Source of the DNA: Taibaiella sp.
GTDB lineage: Bacteria; Bacteroidota; Bacteroidia; Chitinophagales; Chitinophagaceae
NCBI GenBank assembly: GCA_016786705.1
Contig: JAEUVV010000003.1
Coordinates: 124,001 to 188,000 of the forward strand
Direction: 5' to 3'
DNA length: 64,000 nucleotides
The notes under the pieces were generated by a model that was not told where the DNA came from, ran no database searches, and worked only from the letters and a program-made list of their open reading frames with translations. This document shows positions 35,658-45,965 of the stretch, piece after piece (the stretch's first letter is position 1; each line of letters starts with the position of its first letter). Position numbers and translations under genes: made by a program.

Positions 35658-37049
35658 TTATTTACCAAACAAATTCGGCATTCCTCCCGGAGGCATCGGC
35701 GGCATACCGCCACCTTTACCACCACCGAATGGATTCAAACCTCCCATTCCCGGCATACCTTTAAACTTGTTCATTTGCTTCATCATCTGACGCATCTGGT
35801 CGAACTGTTTCATGAATGCATTCATTTCCGAAACATCCTTACCGGCCCCTTTAGCAATCCTGTTACGGCGCGCAGGAGTGATAATATCCGGGTTGGCACG
35901 CTCTGCCGGCGTCATAGAGTCGATCATCGCTTCAATACCTTTAAAGGCATCATCGCTGATGTCAATATCCTTGATGGCTTTACCCACACCAGGGATCATC
36001 GCCAAAAGATCTTTAATGCTACCCATTTTCTTGATCTGCATCAACTGGGTTTTGAAATCATCAAAGTCAAATTTATTAGCCCGGATCTTCTTTTCTATTT
36101 TCTTAGCCTGCTCTTCGTCAAACTGGTCCTGTGCTTTTTCTACCAGGGAGATGATGTCACCCATACCCAGGATACGCTGTGCCATACGCTCGGGATAGAA
36201 CACATCCAGGGTATCCAGCTTCTCGCCCATACTTACGAATTTGATGGGCTTATCTACCGTGTATTTAATGGTTAATGCAGCACCACCGCGGGTATCGCCA
36301 TCTAATTTGGTCAATACCACACCGGTAAAGTTCAGGCGGTCGTTGAAGGCTTTAGCCGTATTCACGGCATCCTGCCCGGTCATGGAGTCCACAACGAAGA
36401 GGATCTCGCTGGGCTGTACCGCTTCTTTGATATTAGCCACCTCGGTCATCATCGCCTCGTCAATGGCTAAACGGCCGGCGGTATCGATGATCACCACCTG
36501 GTTACCATCTTGTTTTGCCTTGGCTATGGCAGCTTTGGCAATACTTACCGCATCTTTATTTTCCGGGTCAGCATAAACAGGGACTTTTACCTGTTCTCCC
36601 AGTACCTGCAACTGGTTGATTGCTGCAGGACGGTATATATCCGCTGCTACCAGAAGTGGTTTTTTATGCTTTTTACTGTTTAGATAATTGGCCAGTTTGC
36701 CTGAGAAAGTGGTCTTACCGGAGCCCTGCAGGCCCGCGATCAGGATAACGGTAGGTCTGCCGTTAAGTTCCAGCTCTGCCGCCTCGCCACCCATCAGCTC
36801 AGCCAGCTCGTCTTTAACGATCTTGACCATTAACTGGCCCGGAGATACAGAAGTTAATACTTTATCCCCTAAAGCTTTTTCTTTTACTTTATCCGTAAAT
36901 TCTTTAGCAATTTTATAGTTTACGTCGGCATCAACCAATGCACGGCGAATTTCTTTAATAGTAGCTGCTACGTTGATTTCGGTAATCCTGCCCTCACCTT
37001 TAAGTTGCTTAAAGGCGGAGTCTAACCGTTCACTAAGACTTTCAAACAT
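35658..37049 (-). CDS. ffh: signal recognition particle protein Ffh
   Basis: SRP GTPase that delivers nascent membrane proteins to the translocon. 463 residues: N and G domains with GLQGSGKTTFSGKLA (about 104-118), DTAGR and TKLDGDTRGGAAL, then the Met-rich M domain (KQFDQMRQMMKQMNKFKGMPGMGG) and a Gly/Pro/Met tail. Regular start and length. Confidence 0.97.
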   Translation of the reverse strand: MFESLSERLDSAFKQLKGEGRITEINVAATIKEIRRALVDADVNYKIAKEFTDKVKEKALGDKVLTSVSPGQLMVKIVKDELAELMGGEAAELELNGRPTVILIAGLQGSGKTTFSGKLANYLNSKKHKKPLLVAADIYRPAAINQLQVLGEQVKVPVYADPENKDAVSIAKAAIAKAKQDGNQVVIIDTAGRLAIDEAMMTEVANIKEAVQPSEILFVVDSMTGQDAVNTAKAFNDRLNFTGVVLTKLDGDTRGGAALTIKYTVDKPIKFVSMGEKLDTLDVFYPERMAQRILGMGDIISLVEKAQDQFDEEQAKKIEKKIRANKFDFDDFKTQLMQIKKMGSIKDLLAMIPGVGKAIKDIDISDDAFKGIEAMIDSMTPAERANPDIITPARRNRIAKGAGKDVSEMNAFMKQFDQMRQMMKQMNKFKGMPGMGGLNPFGGGKGGGMPPMPPGGMPNLFGK

Positions 37050-37124
37050 TGCTTAATATAAAATTTGAGGAGCAAAGTTAACTAATTTTAAGCGAATATT
37101 TAAACAGTAATATAAAGCAAAAAA

Positions 37125-37140
37125 CTGCCATTACCGGCAG
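37125..37140 (-). terminator. terminator after the LVIVD lipoproteins
   Basis: Short stem CTGCC (37125-37129) with GGCAG (37136-37140), flanked by A and T runs; on the minus strand it gives TTTTTT. Lies 40 bp past the stop at 37180. Confidence 0.6.
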
Positions 37141-37179
37141 CTTTTTTTAAAACTTAAAAACAACAAATAATAAGTATTT

Positions 37180-37932
37180 TTAGAACGTTTTAGCCACAAA
37201 TACAGGATTCTGCTGATCCGCAATATCATAAATAACCATACCACCTTCCACCATGCAGATGAGCACATCATTATAAGGGATCACATCATAGAAATTATAT
37301 CCACCAATAGTCTTTATCAAAGCCAGGTTCGCGATGCTGTTTACATTAAATATTTTTAAGCCGGCCTGTCCGTCACATACGTATAAAGTATTTTCAGTAA
37401 TACCCAGGCCATGCGGGTTTTGCATAGGTATTGTCCTGATGGTTGTCGGGTTCCGTAAATCAGCAATATTATAAACGATCAGGGCATCTACACTGCCTCC
37501 GCAGGAACTTCCATTGTTGGTACTGCGTACGGTAACATAAGCCAAACTGTCTTTTGCCACTACCGGGTCACAGGCCCTTACGTGGCTGGCCATACCTTCT
37601 GAACGCGGCTGTTCCGGGTTGCCCAGGGAATAGATGTACATAGCCATTGCCGAACCAATAAATAAATTACCATTATAAGGATAAATGGTCTCAATCCCGA
37701 AACCGACCTCTATTGAAGATACCTGGACCGTATTTTTAGGATTGCTGATGTTGAATGTTTTCAAAGTCGTACCATCTACCACATAAAGATAATTACCATA
37801 AATGGTAAAACGCGCCAGGCTTCCTCCGGTACCGGTACCAAGCCCCGGTGCATTGTTATCGGCTTTGGAACAGGCCCCGAAGGTGAAAATAACACCGGCA
37901 GCTAACAATAGTGTATATATTATTTTTTTCAT
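37180..37932 (-). CDS. LVIVD-repeat lipoprotein
   Basis: 250 residues. Lipobox FTFGAC-S with Cys21. Repeats of the LVIVD type (NYLYVVDGTTLKTFNISNPKN, GNLFIGSAMAMYIYSLGNPEQP, ENTLYVCDGQAGLKIFNV) of about 45 residues form a probable beta-propeller. Typical surface or periplasmic lipoprotein of Bacteroidota, role unknown. Paired with the next lipoprotein gene 15 bp upstream. Confidence 0.8.
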   Translation of the reverse strand: MKKIIYTLLLAAGVIFTFGACSKADNNAPGLGTGTGGSLARFTIYGNYLYVVDGTTLKTFNISNPKNTVQVSSIEVGFGIETIYPYNGNLFIGSAMAMYIYSLGNPEQPRSEGMASHVRACDPVVAKDSLAYVTVRSTNNGSSCGGSVDALIVYNIADLRNPTTIRTIPMQNPHGLGITENTLYVCDGQAGLKIFNVNSIANLALIKTIGGYNFYDVIPYNDVLICMVEGGMVIYDIADQQNPVFVAKTF

Positions 37933-37947
37933 TTAATTAAGGTTATT

Positions 37948-38466
37948 TTAGTAAATACAAGTGGCTTCTATATTGTCCTGTTTTTCCCATCCGATCAACA
38001 TCCCCTTAGTAGAATCCACACATTGGAAATAACCCTTAGCCGGTGGCAACTCTGAGGTATTCAGGCTGAAGGCATCCGGGATACGGCTTTCAACGGCCAC
38101 CTCCTGCGGGTTCGTAATATTCAGCACCACTATATCTTTGAAGTTATTGGTATAGATCAGGTTGTCTTTAATGGCTATTTCCTGGGCACCATAAACTTGA
38201 ATGAATTTTACAGGCACGGGCTTTTTATTTTCCAGCTTATAAACGTGAATTCCCTGGTTTTGCTCCAGCTGGAACACATAATTGTTATAGGCATAGATCT
38301 TGCCGCCCGAGCGAACCTGTTGCGCAGGCAGGTTAAGAATAACCTTTGCTTCTGCTTTATCTTTATAGATGGGGACCCAGACTTCATCTCTTTTAAGATT
38401 GGCCTGGTTACAGGAAGCAAAAGCCATCGCTAATGCTGCTGCAACTAAAAAATAGTTCTTTTTCAT
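37948..38466 (-). CDS. short LVIVD-type lipoprotein
   Basis: 172 residues with a lipobox AMAFASC-N (Cys19). Two LVIVD-like units: YVFQLEQNQGIHVYKLENKKP and NLIYTNNFKDIVVLNITNPQE. A DNA stretch of 15 bp separates it from the longer LVIVD gene, so they form a pair, perhaps after duplication. Short compared with complete propellers, so they may act together or bind a partner. Confidence 0.7.
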   Translation of the reverse strand: MKKNYFLVAAALAMAFASCNQANLKRDEVWVPIYKDKAEAKVILNLPAQQVRSGGKIYAYNNYVFQLEQNQGIHVYKLENKKPVPVKFIQVYGAQEIAIKDNLIYTNNFKDIVVLNITNPQEVAVESRIPDAFSLNTSELPPAKGYFQCVDSTKGMLIGWEKQDNIEATCIY

Positions 38467-38692
38467 AAATAATTAATACTTTCTGATGTGATGGGGTCTA
38501 AAGGGCTGTCTTTCCCGGATTAAAAAATACCGAAGCTATAAACTGTATACAATATTAAGATTAAGCTTACATCACTTCAGTATTTCCTAACCGATTTTGT
38601 TTGTTTAGTCTAAAGAAGGTAGTATTTAAAAGTACTTATCTTCCCGTACAATCATTAAGACGCAACAATTTCCCCAAACCTTAGTAAAAAAT

Positions 38693-38720
38693 AAAAAAAG
38701 CTGAAAAATCAGCTTTTTTT
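38693..38720 (-). terminator. intrinsic terminator after lon
   Basis: Arms AAAAAAAGCTGA (38693-38704) and TCAGCTTTTTTT (38709-38720), 4-nt loop; poly-U on the minus strand. 18 bp after the lon stop. Confidence 0.85.
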
Positions 38721-38738
38721 AGGGCAATCTACAGCTTA

Positions 38739-41147
38739 TTATTTCTTAACCAACGCGATACGAAGTACTTCTCCCATTTCTTTGACATAATGGAACTTTA
38801 AACCTTTAATAAAAGCCGGGTTGATCTCTTCCACATCAGAGCGGTTTTGGGCACAGAGTATAATATCTTTAGCTCCTGAGCGCTTGGCCGCCAGTATTTT
38901 TTCTTTTATACCACCTACGGGTAACACTTGTCCTCTAAGGGTGATCTCGCCCGTCATCGCTATGCGGCTCTTCACCTTTTTATTGGTAAAGGCCGAGGCA
39001 ATGGCCGTAAGCATCGTAATACCGGCACTTGGCCCGTCTTTTGGTTGTGCGCCTTCCGGTACGTGAATATGTATATTCGTTTCTTCAAACTTTTCAACCG
39101 GGATACCATATTCAGCGGCATTGGATTTTAAGTAAGACAGGGCGGCATAGGCACTTTCTTTCATTACATTACCCAGGTTACCGGTCAGGGTCAGGATACC
39201 TTTTCCCTTACTGAGACTGGCTTCGATAAATAATACATCACCGCCTACATAAGTCCAGGCCAGGCCCATTACCACACCCGGGATGCTGATACTTTCAAAT
39301 TCATCATTAAGGTATACGGGCTTACCTAAAGCACTTTCCAGGTAATCAGGTGTTACCGTAGTTACGGGCTTTTTGGCCAGAGCTACATCCATGGCAATAT
39401 GGCGCATTACACCGGCGATCTTTCTGTCCAGTTCGCGCACGCCAGATTCACGGGTATAATTTTCAATCAGCTTTTGCAGGGCAGGTTTACCAAAAGTAAA
39501 TTTAATGTCTTTTAAGCCATGTGCTTCTTTTTGTTTGCTGATGAGGTGTTTCTGGGCAATTTCTATTTTTTCTTCTATAGCATAACCACTCAGCTGTATA
39601 ATCTCCAGGCGGTCTCTTAAAGCCGGCTGAATGGTATTGAGGTTATTGGCCGTAGCGATAAATAAAACCTTGGAAAGATCATACTCCAGTTCCAGGTAGT
39701 TGTCATAAAAACCAGAGTTTTGCTCCGGGTCCAGGATCTCGAGCATAGCCGAGCTTGGGTCTCCTTTGAAGTCTTTACCCAGTTTGTCGATCTCATCCAG
39801 GATCATTACCGGGTTAGAGGTTTTGGCCTTCTTGATAGACTGTATAATACGGCCCGGCATAGCGCCGATATAGGTCTTACGGTGTCCACGCAATTCACTT
39901 TCGTCGCTCATACCGCCCAGGCTTAAACGGACAAAGTTCCGGTTAACGGCCTTGGCAATAGAGTGGGCCAATGAAGTTTTACCAATACCCGGAGGGCCTA
40001 CGAAACAGAGGATAGGGGATTTCATATCACCTTTCAGCTTAAGTACGGCCAGGTATTCGAGGATGCGCTCTTTGATCCTCTCCATACCAAAATGATCGTC
40101 ATCCAGCACTTTCCTTACCTTTTTCAGGTCGTAATCATCGGTGGTATATTCGCTCCAGGGCAGGTCCAGCATCAGTTCCGCATGGTTGTAGGAAACAGAA
40201 TACTCCGGCGTACTTGGATGCATACGCTCCAGTTTTTCCAGGTCTTTTTCAAAAGCCTCAGCTACTTTCCGGTCCCATTTTTTCACCTCCGCTCTTTTTC
40301 TTAAATCACTGATTTCCTTTTCATTACCCTCATTCAACTCATCTTTGATCGACTTCAGTTGCTGCTGCAGGAAGTATTCCCTTTGCTGCTTGTCCATCTC
40401 GCCCCTTGCCTTATTGGTAATTTCATTTTTAAGTTCGGCCATTTGCAGATCGGCCTGTAAGAGGGCCAGTAATTTTGAGGTACGCTCTTTTATATCATCA
40501 ATCTCCAGCAGGTTTTGCTTTTCAGTCAGCTTGGTATCCAGGTTGGTAGCGATATAATGGATCAGGAAAGAGTGGCTTTCAATATTTTTCAGCATCATTC
40601 CCGTTTCGATCTGGATATTGGGGGATAGCTGGATAATCCGCTCAGCGATATCTTTGATCGAACCGATCATAGCGTCAAATTCATTATCTCCTTTAGGGAA
40701 ATTGTCTTCCAGGTATTTTACTTCCGCTTTCAGGTAAGGCTCTTCCTGGGTGTATTTTTTGATCTCAAAACGGGCCCTGCCCATGATAAACAGGGTAGTA
40801 TTCCCATCAGGTAGCTTCAACTGTTTGATGATCTTGGCTACCGTACCCATTTTATATATTTCATCGGTACCCGGGTCATCGTTCTGGGCATCCTTTTGCG
40901 CCAGTACCCCGATCAGTCCATCTCCTTTTTGTGCCAATTCAATGGCTTGCAAAGATTTATCTCTTGCTACAGTGATTGGTAATACTACGTTGGGAAACAG
41001 TACGGTATTTCTCAATGCAATGACCGGTAACTCTTTAGGAAGTTTCTTTATATCTTCATCCTGCATTTCAGCTTCGCCAAGGGGGACAATCGGTAAAAAC
41101 TCGACATCATTGCCCTGGCCCTGCACAAACAACTCTTTTATATTCAT
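38739..41147 (-). CDS. lon: endopeptidase La (Lon protease)
   Basis: ATP-dependent cytosolic protease for damaged and regulatory proteins. 802 residues: N-terminal LON substrate domain ([21 protein letters not shown], 42-62), AAA+ domain with [17 protein letters not shown]alker A, and a C-terminal serine-lysine protease domain with Ser707 ([10 protein letters not shown]) and Lys750 ([10 protein letters not shown]). Transcribed alone, divergent from the barrel gene at 41344. Confidence 0.97.
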   Translation of the reverse strand: MNIKELFVQGQGNDVEFLPIVPLGEAEMQDEDIKKLPKELPVIALRNTVLFPNVVLPITVARDKSLQAIELAQKGDGLIGVLAQKDAQNDDPGTDEIYKMGTVAKIIKQLKLPDGNTTLFIMGRARFEIKKYTQEEPYLKAEVKYLEDNFPKGDNEFDAMIGSIKDIAERIIQLSPNIQIETGMMLKNIESHSFLIHYIATNLDTKLTEKQNLLEIDDIKERTSKLLALLQADLQMAELKNEITNKARGEMDKQQREYFLQQQLKSIKDELNEGNEKEISDLRKRAEVKKWDRKVAEAFEKDLEKLERMHPSTPEYSVSYNHAELMLDLPWSEYTTDDYDLKKVRKVLDDDHFGMERIKERILEYLAVLKLKGDMKSPILCFVGPPGIGKTSLAHSIAKAVNRNFVRLSLGGMSDESELRGHRKTYIGAMPGRIIQSIKKAKTSNPVMILDEIDKLGKDFKGDPSSAMLEILDPEQNSGFYDNYLELEYDLSKVLFIATANNLNTIQPALRDRLEIIQLSGYAIEEKIEIAQKHLISKQKEAHGLKDIKFTFGKPALQKLIENYTRESGVRELDRKIAGVMRHIAMDVALAKKPVTTVTPDYLESALGKPVYLNDEFESISIPGVVMGLAWTYVGGDVLFIEASLSKGKGILTLTGNLGNVMKESAYAALSYLKSNAAEYGIPVEKFEETNIHIHVPEGAQPKDGPSAGITMLTAIASAFTNKKVKSRIAMTGEITLRGQVLPVGGIKEKILAAKRSGAKDIILCAQNRSDVEEINPAFIKGLKFHYVKEMGEVLRIALVKK

Positions 41148-41295
41148 CTATAATTTTTTTATAAAAAACACCCTTACTGACAAATTGTCCAGTTATACTA
41201 ACAATCAGCCATCAGATGCGATCAGGTATATAGAGGTTCAAACAATATGCCAAAAAAAATTGCTGAAAAAATTTCAGTTTTGTGCCCTTGCTGGT

Positions 41296-41303
41296 TAACT
41301 TTG
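41296..41303 (+). promoter_or_regulatory. TAACTTTG -7 element
   Basis: Exact TAnnTTTG, 41 bp before the ATG of the following barrel-protein gene. Confidence 0.5.
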
Positions 41304-41343
41304 TGTCAGTTATTTCTTTGGAAACAAACAAATTAAATTATAT

Positions 41344-42039
41344 ATGAAGCATATTTTTACCCTTGCATTAGCTTCCCTGCTCACACAGGCAACGGTAGCC
41401 CAGGATGCCCCTAAAATTGAAAAATCCGCTAAAACAGGCAAAGTCTATTTTGGCATTAACATGGATACTTACATCCTATCATCTTCCCTGTTTGACAGGG
41501 CCGGGGAAGATTTTGTGACTGTTCCAAGGTTTACTTTATTCCCGCATTTCGGTACTTCAGCTCACTACAATTTTTCAAGAAGTTTTGGCATTTTCAGTGG
41601 TTTGGGGATTAAAAATATCGGTTTTATTGATAAATACAACAATAGCCCGGACAGCACCGTGATCCGGAGAAATTATACGATTGGTATTCCTTTAGGATTA
41701 AAGTTCGGGAACATGTCCGGCACATATGCCATGATCGGGGGCGGTATCGATATCCCGTTCTGGTATAAAGAAAAAGGGTTTGTAAAGCGTAACGATAAAG
41801 ATAAAATGAATGAATGGTTTTCGCAGCGTTCTGCTACCGTTTTACCCTACGTTTTTGTAGGTGCCAGATTTCATCCCGGCGTATATGTAAAAGCTGTTTA
41901 TTATCCTACCAATTTTATGAATCCTGATTTCAAGGAAACGGAAAATGGCTTCTCGCTACAACCTTACAAGGATTTCAATGTTAACCTGATGATGTTAAGC
42001 GTCGGTTTCGACCTCCCTTACCGTCCCAAGTATGATTAA
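41344..42039 (+). CDS. outer-membrane beta-barrel protein (OmpA/PorT-like)
   Basis: 231 residues. Signal peptide (FTLALASLLTQATVA-Q), then alternating hydrophobic strands (VYFGINMDTYIL, YNFSRSFGIFSGLGIKNIGF, YTIGIPLGLKFGN, FNVNLMMLSVGFDL) of an eight-stranded-size barrel, ending in LPYRPKYD. No enzymatic motif. Followed by a hairpin terminator. Confidence 0.75.
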   Translation: MKHIFTLALASLLTQATVAQDAPKIEKSAKTGKVYFGINMDTYILSSSLFDRAGEDFVTVPRFTLFPHFGTSAHYNFSRSFGIFSGLGIKNIGFIDKYNNSPDSTVIRRNYTIGIPLGLKFGNMSGTYAMIGGGIDIPFWYKEKGFVKRNDKDKMNEWFSQRSATVLPYVFVGARFHPGVYVKAVYYPTNFMNPDFKETENGFSLQPYKDFNVNLMMLSVGFDLPYRPKYD

Positions 42040-42068
42040 TTTATATCCTTAGGAAATTGATAAATATT

Positions 42069-42093
42069 AAAAACCGGCAAATTGCCGGTTTTT
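42069..42093 (+). terminator. intrinsic terminator
   Basis: Arms AAAAACCGGC (42069-42078) and GCCGGTTTTT (42084-42093), 5-nt loop and T-run; 30 bp after the stop of the barrel gene. Confidence 0.85.
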
Positions 42094-42157
42094 TCATTAA
42101 CAAAACTTACATCCACATAATAGTTTTTAAGCCTGGCTTATTGTCACGGGATGTTCC

Positions 42158-42165
42158 TATTTTTG
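42158..42165 (+). promoter_or_regulatory. TATTTTTG -7 element, leaderless-type start
   Basis: Exact TAnnTTTG; TTG at 42141-42143 is at the spacing of the -33 element. The box ends 5 bases before the ATG at 42170, so the transcript would begin at the start codon. Confidence 0.55.
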
Positions 42166-42169
42166 CAGC

Positions 42170-43831
42170 ATGCCCAAGATATTGCTCACCACCCTTAATG
42201 CCAAATACATCCACCTTAACCTGGCCATCCGGATCTTATACGATCTTAACCGGGAGAAAGGGGACCTGGATTTTTGTGAGTTTACGATTAAAAATGATCC
42301 GCTGGAAGTCGCGCAGGCCTGCATCGCTTATGATGTAGTTTGTTTCAGCTGTTATATCTGGAATATTACACAAACGCTTGCAGTGGCCCGGGCTATAAAA
42401 TCGCTCCGGCCCGAAACTAAAGTGTTACTGGGCGGGCCCGAAGTCAGTTATGAATGGGAGCCGGTCATTGCCAATGACGCGGTAGACTACCTCATCATCG
42501 GCGAAGGCGAAATACCTTTTGAACAATTTATAAACAATTACCCTGATATAAATAATGTCGCCAACCTGGTATCCAAAGAGAACGGGCAAATACATTATAA
42601 TAAACAGCAGGTACAGTTTGACGTGCAATTACTGGCAGACCGCAATCCCTACCAATATGACCCGGTGGAAGAGCTGCATAATAAAGTATGCTATATCGAA
42701 ACCAGCCGCGGCTGCCCTTATAAATGTGAGTTTTGCCTGGCCAGCCTGGACAATAAAGTGCGTTACCTGCCCATGGATACTATCAAGACCAATTTAAAAT
42801 ACCTGATGGACCATGGCCGCACCATCAAGTTCCTGGACCGTACTTTTAATATCAAAAAAGATTTCACGATTGATCTTTTCGAATTCATCCTGCAGCACTA
42901 CCGGAAAGAAAATGTTTTCCAGTTTGAAATAACGGCAGATATCGTTCATCCCGATATCATCAGATTCGTCAATGAAAAAGTACCTAAAAACCTGTTCCGC
43001 TTCGAGATCGGGATACAGACCGTAAACAAGGAAAGCAACCTTGCGGTGAGCCGGAAGCAGAATTTTGACAAAACAGCTTCGGTGATCAAACAGCTGGACG
43101 ATAAGATCGAGATGCACCTGGATCTGATCGTAGGACTGCCGCTGGAGTACCTGGACGACCTTAAATATAGTTTTGAACAAACCTTCAAGCTGCATCCGCC
43201 GGAATTGCAGCTGGGCTTTTTAAAATTCCTGAAAGGTACACCGGTACGGGAAAAATATGAGCAGTATGATTATGTATTTGATCCCGAACCGCCTTACCAG
43301 ATCATACGCAGCAAGTTCCTGAGTGAAGAAGACCTCTACCATATCACCCTTGCCGAGCATGCCCTGGAGATCTATTGGAATAAAAAACGGGCTTATCATG
43401 CCCTCAAATACATCAGTGAGCATTACAGCATATTTGATACCCTGATGGGCCTGGGAAAAAGCTTCGGTGCAAAATACCCTTTCCATCAATATACCTTAAA
43501 GCAGGTGTATGAAGTAGCCTTTGACTATTTCAAAGACCATTTCGAAGATCCCATAGTAGCCGAATTGCTGGCCTTGGATTATTATACTTATTATAAAGTA
43601 AAACCACAGGACCTTTTCCTGCTCGAAGTTGACAAAGATGCCCGCTTCGAAAAAATAGCGCAACTCGGATTAAATCATCATAAATACCGGTACGCCATTT
43701 ACCCGGTACATTTTAATGTAACTCAGTATATGGACTTAGGCATTATTACTCCAGCAGAAGAGTTGATGATCGTACAGTTTGATGGCATACATGCCGGGAG
43801 GGTATTACAGGAAGATGCAGCACTGTTATAA
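42170..43831 (+). CDS. B12-binding radical SAM protein (DUF4080 type)
   Basis: 553 residues. The N-terminal 150 residues are a cobalamin-binding-like Rossmann domain (LLTTLNAKYIHLNLAIRIL, VKVLLGGPEVS), then a radical SAM domain with the 4Fe-4S motif CPYKCEFC (Cys-X3-Cys-X2-Cys) and GLPLEYLDDL, and a C-terminal DUF4080 domain from about 390. Such enzymes modify an unknown substrate via a 5'-deoxyadenosyl radical. The His expected in the B12 loop is not clear, so cobalamin binding is uncertain. Confidence 0.85.
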   Translation: MPKILLTTLNAKYIHLNLAIRILYDLNREKGDLDFCEFTIKNDPLEVAQACIAYDVVCFSCYIWNITQTLAVARAIKSLRPETKVLLGGPEVSYEWEPVIANDAVDYLIIGEGEIPFEQFINNYPDINNVANLVSKENGQIHYNKQQVQFDVQLLADRNPYQYDPVEELHNKVCYIETSRGCPYKCEFCLASLDNKVRYLPMDTIKTNLKYLMDHGRTIKFLDRTFNIKKDFTIDLFEFILQHYRKENVFQFEITADIVHPDIIRFVNEKVPKNLFRFEIGIQTVNKESNLAVSRKQNFDKTASVIKQLDDKIEMHLDLIVGLPLEYLDDLKYSFEQTFKLHPPELQLGFLKFLKGTPVREKYEQYDYVFDPEPPYQIIRSKFLSEEDLYHITLAEHALEIYWNKKRAYHALKYISEHYSIFDTLMGLGKSFGAKYPFHQYTLKQVYEVAFDYFKDHFEDPIVAELLALDYYTYYKVKPQDLFLLEVDKDARFEKIAQLGLNHHKYRYAIYPVHFNVTQYMDLGIITPAEELMIVQFDGIHAGRVLQEDAALL

Positions 43832-43843
43832 GCATATTGTAAT

Positions 43844-44269
43844 ATGAAATTGTTTTGTTTACTTGCCTTATTGATATTAAACGCTAAAGTTGCATCGGCT
43901 ACCGGATACAAAGTACCACCAGTTATCGATTCCTGTGTAGTGCTGTTTAATACTTATGAAACGGCCCTGAAGAATAGCGAAGCGATAAAAAATTTCCTGG
44001 ACCGGTACAAAAACGATACTGCCCTGCGATTTGATATTCATTATTACCTGACCGAAAATTGTGGCAACGGATCTGATACTTCTCATAAATGCAGGGGAAA
44101 TTTTATGTTACTTCTCGCACTTATTGAAGCAGCAGGTATTAACAAAAGTACAATAATGTTGTCCTATGAAGAGCTCTCTCTTTATTACCCAGTAGAGCGA
44201 TTTATGATTACAATACAGGAAAAGCCTGATACCAGCGATTGGGCTCCACCACCACCTCTGGACGATTAG
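43844..44269 (+). CDS. secreted protein of unknown function, 141 residues
   Basis: Signal peptide (FCLLALLILNAKVASA-T), then a mature region with CRGNFMLLLALIEAAGINKSTIMLSYEELSL and two Cys pairs (Cys near 25, 66, 77). It starts 12 bp after the radical SAM gene and may be co-transcribed. No known domain. Confidence 0.55.
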   Translation: MKLFCLLALLILNAKVASATGYKVPPVIDSCVVLFNTYETALKNSEAIKNFLDRYKNDTALRFDIHYYLTENCGNGSDTSHKCRGNFMLLLALIEAAGINKSTIMLSYEELSLYYPVERFMITIQEKPDTSDWAPPPPLDD

Positions 44270-44311
44270 TAATTGACAAAAAATCATATATTTCAATAGC
44301 GCATTAAACTT

Positions 44312-44352
44312 CAGTATTATTGAATAAATTGCAATAACATAAAATAATACTG
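44312..44352 (+). promoter_or_regulatory. inverted repeat next to the mdh start
   Basis: Perfect 10-bp arms CAGTATTATT (44312-44321) and AATAATACTG (44343-44352), 21-nt loop, ending 2 bases before the ATG. It could be a protein-binding site or a 5' RNA hairpin masking the start. Confidence 0.5.
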
Positions 44353-44354
44353 TA

Positions 44355-45284
44355 ATGAAAGTAACCGTAGTGGGTGCGGGAGCAGTAGGCGCTACCTGTG
44401 CAGATAACATTGTCCGGAAAGAAATCTGTGATGAATTAGTGATCGTAGATATTGTAGAAGGTGTGGCTGAAGGCAAAGCGCTGGACCTGTTGCAATGTTC
44501 CTCGCTATTGGGCTTCGATGTCAATATCTCCGGTACGACCTGCGACTACCGGGCTACCGAGCATTCAGATATTGTAGTGATCACTGCCGGTATCCCCCGC
44601 AAACCAGGCATGACCCGGGAAGACCTTATCGGTACCAATGCCGGTATTGTGAAAACAGTCGCGGATAACATCCTGAAATATTCCCCCGATACGATTCTTG
44701 TGGTAGTAGCCAATCCTATGGATACGATGACCTACCACGTTTTGAAATCTACAGGACTGCCTAAAAAACGGGTGATCGGTATGGGCGGCGCTTTAGACTC
44801 GGCACGCTTTAAAACCAACCTCCAGAAATTACTCCATTGCTCCCAAAATGATTTACAGGCTACCGTTATCGGCGGACATGGCGACACGACCATGATCCCG
44901 CTGACCCGGCTGACCACCTTAAATAACCTGCCCATTACTGATGTGCTGACGCGGGAAGAACTGGATAAAGTGATCCAGGAAACCATGGTCGGCGGTGCCA
45001 CCTTAACCAAATTACTAGGCACCTCGGCCTGGTATGCACCGGGCGCCGCGGCCACTATGGTACTGGAATCCATTGTGCGTAACAAAAAGAAAATATTTCC
45101 CTGCTCGGTCTACCTGGAAGGTGAATACGGGCAGGAGGACATCTGTATCGGCGTGCCGGTAGTTTTGGGAAAGTATGGCTGGGAAGAGATCATTGACCTG
45201 AAGCTGAATGCAGAGGAACAACGCATGTTTAATGAAAGTGCCGCTGCCGTACGTAAAATGAATGAAGTACTGAAAACGGTATAA
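44355..45284 (+). CDS. mdh: malate dehydrogenase
   Basis: NAD-dependent oxidation of malate to oxaloacetate in the TCA cycle. 309 residues: VGAGAVGATCADNI (6-19) for NAD, ITAGIPRKPGMTREDLIGTN, and the catalytic His175 in GGHGDTTMIPL. The pattern GMTREDL supports malate specificity over lactate. Ends 6 bp from a convergent unknown gene. Confidence 0.95.
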   Translation: MKVTVVGAGAVGATCADNIVRKEICDELVIVDIVEGVAEGKALDLLQCSSLLGFDVNISGTTCDYRATEHSDIVVITAGIPRKPGMTREDLIGTNAGIVKTVADNILKYSPDTILVVVANPMDTMTYHVLKSTGLPKKRVIGMGGALDSARFKTNLQKLLHCSQNDLQATVIGGHGDTTMIPLTRLTTLNNLPITDVLTREELDKVIQETMVGGATLTKLLGTSAWYAPGAAATMVLESIVRNKKKIFPCSVYLEGEYGQEDICIGVPVVLGKYGWEEIIDLKLNAEEQRMFNESAAAVRKMNEVLKTV

Positions 45285-45290
45285 GCCTAT

Positions 45291-45947
45291 TTAATCCTCT
45301 CTTATTTTATAAAGAGGTTGGGTCGGGTCGTCAAGACGGTATAAACAATTGCCTTTTTTAAGGTAAACGAACGGCTCATTGTCAATAATGACATTCCGGT
45401 CGAGTACAAAAAAACCGTCATCCGGTATTATTACCAGGTAAGTGCCTGTTGCTTTACTATCCCATAAGTAGCGATAATTGGCCTCATCACTAAAATCCAG
45501 GCTATTATTGAGATAATTAAGGATAATATAGCGATGACTGGTATCGGTATAACTACAGGTTCCATTTGAATCAGTATACAAATCGTAAAACTGCTGTTTG
45601 CTGTTCCCGGTCATCACATTAAAACCCCGCCAGGGGTTGCCAGATTCATCCAGCACTTTAATAATAACACTACAATCCGTATGTGGCGTAAATTGAAAAA
45701 CAGGCAGGGGAAGTATACTATCTCTGTCTGAATAAGGAAACAACTTTAAAGTATCTCCGTCGAACCGGTAAGTGCCCTTACTGACTGCTTCTGATTCACA
45801 GGATATACCGCGCTTTTTATACCGGCCCTGATCCAGTACTATTTGATAATATCCCGGATCGCCTGTAGCAGCCTCATAGCATTGAGCAGTAGTCCATCCA
45901 GGTATGGCTACTAATAAAATAATCAATAAAGAGCTGCCATTCCTCAT
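45291..45947 (-). CDS. secreted protein of unknown function, 218 residues
   Basis: Signal peptide (SLLIILLVAIPGWTTA-Q), then a beta-rich mature domain (GTYRFDGDTLKLFPYSDRD, CSVIIKVLDESGNPWRGFNVM, YLKKGNCLYRL) with carboxypeptidase-regulatory-like stretches. No known function. Convergent with mdh with only 6 bp between. Confidence 0.6.
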   Translation of the reverse strand: MRNGSSLLIILLVAIPGWTTAQCYEAATGDPGYYQIVLDQGRYKKRGISCESEAVSKGTYRFDGDTLKLFPYSDRDSILPLPVFQFTPHTDCSVIIKVLDESGNPWRGFNVMTGNSKQQFYDLYTDSNGTCSYTDTSHRYIILNYLNNSLDFSDEANYRYLWDSKATGTYLVIIPDDGFFVLDRNVIIDNEPFVYLKKGNCLYRLDDPTQPLYKIRED

Positions 45948-45965
45948 TGTTACAAAGCTTAAGAT

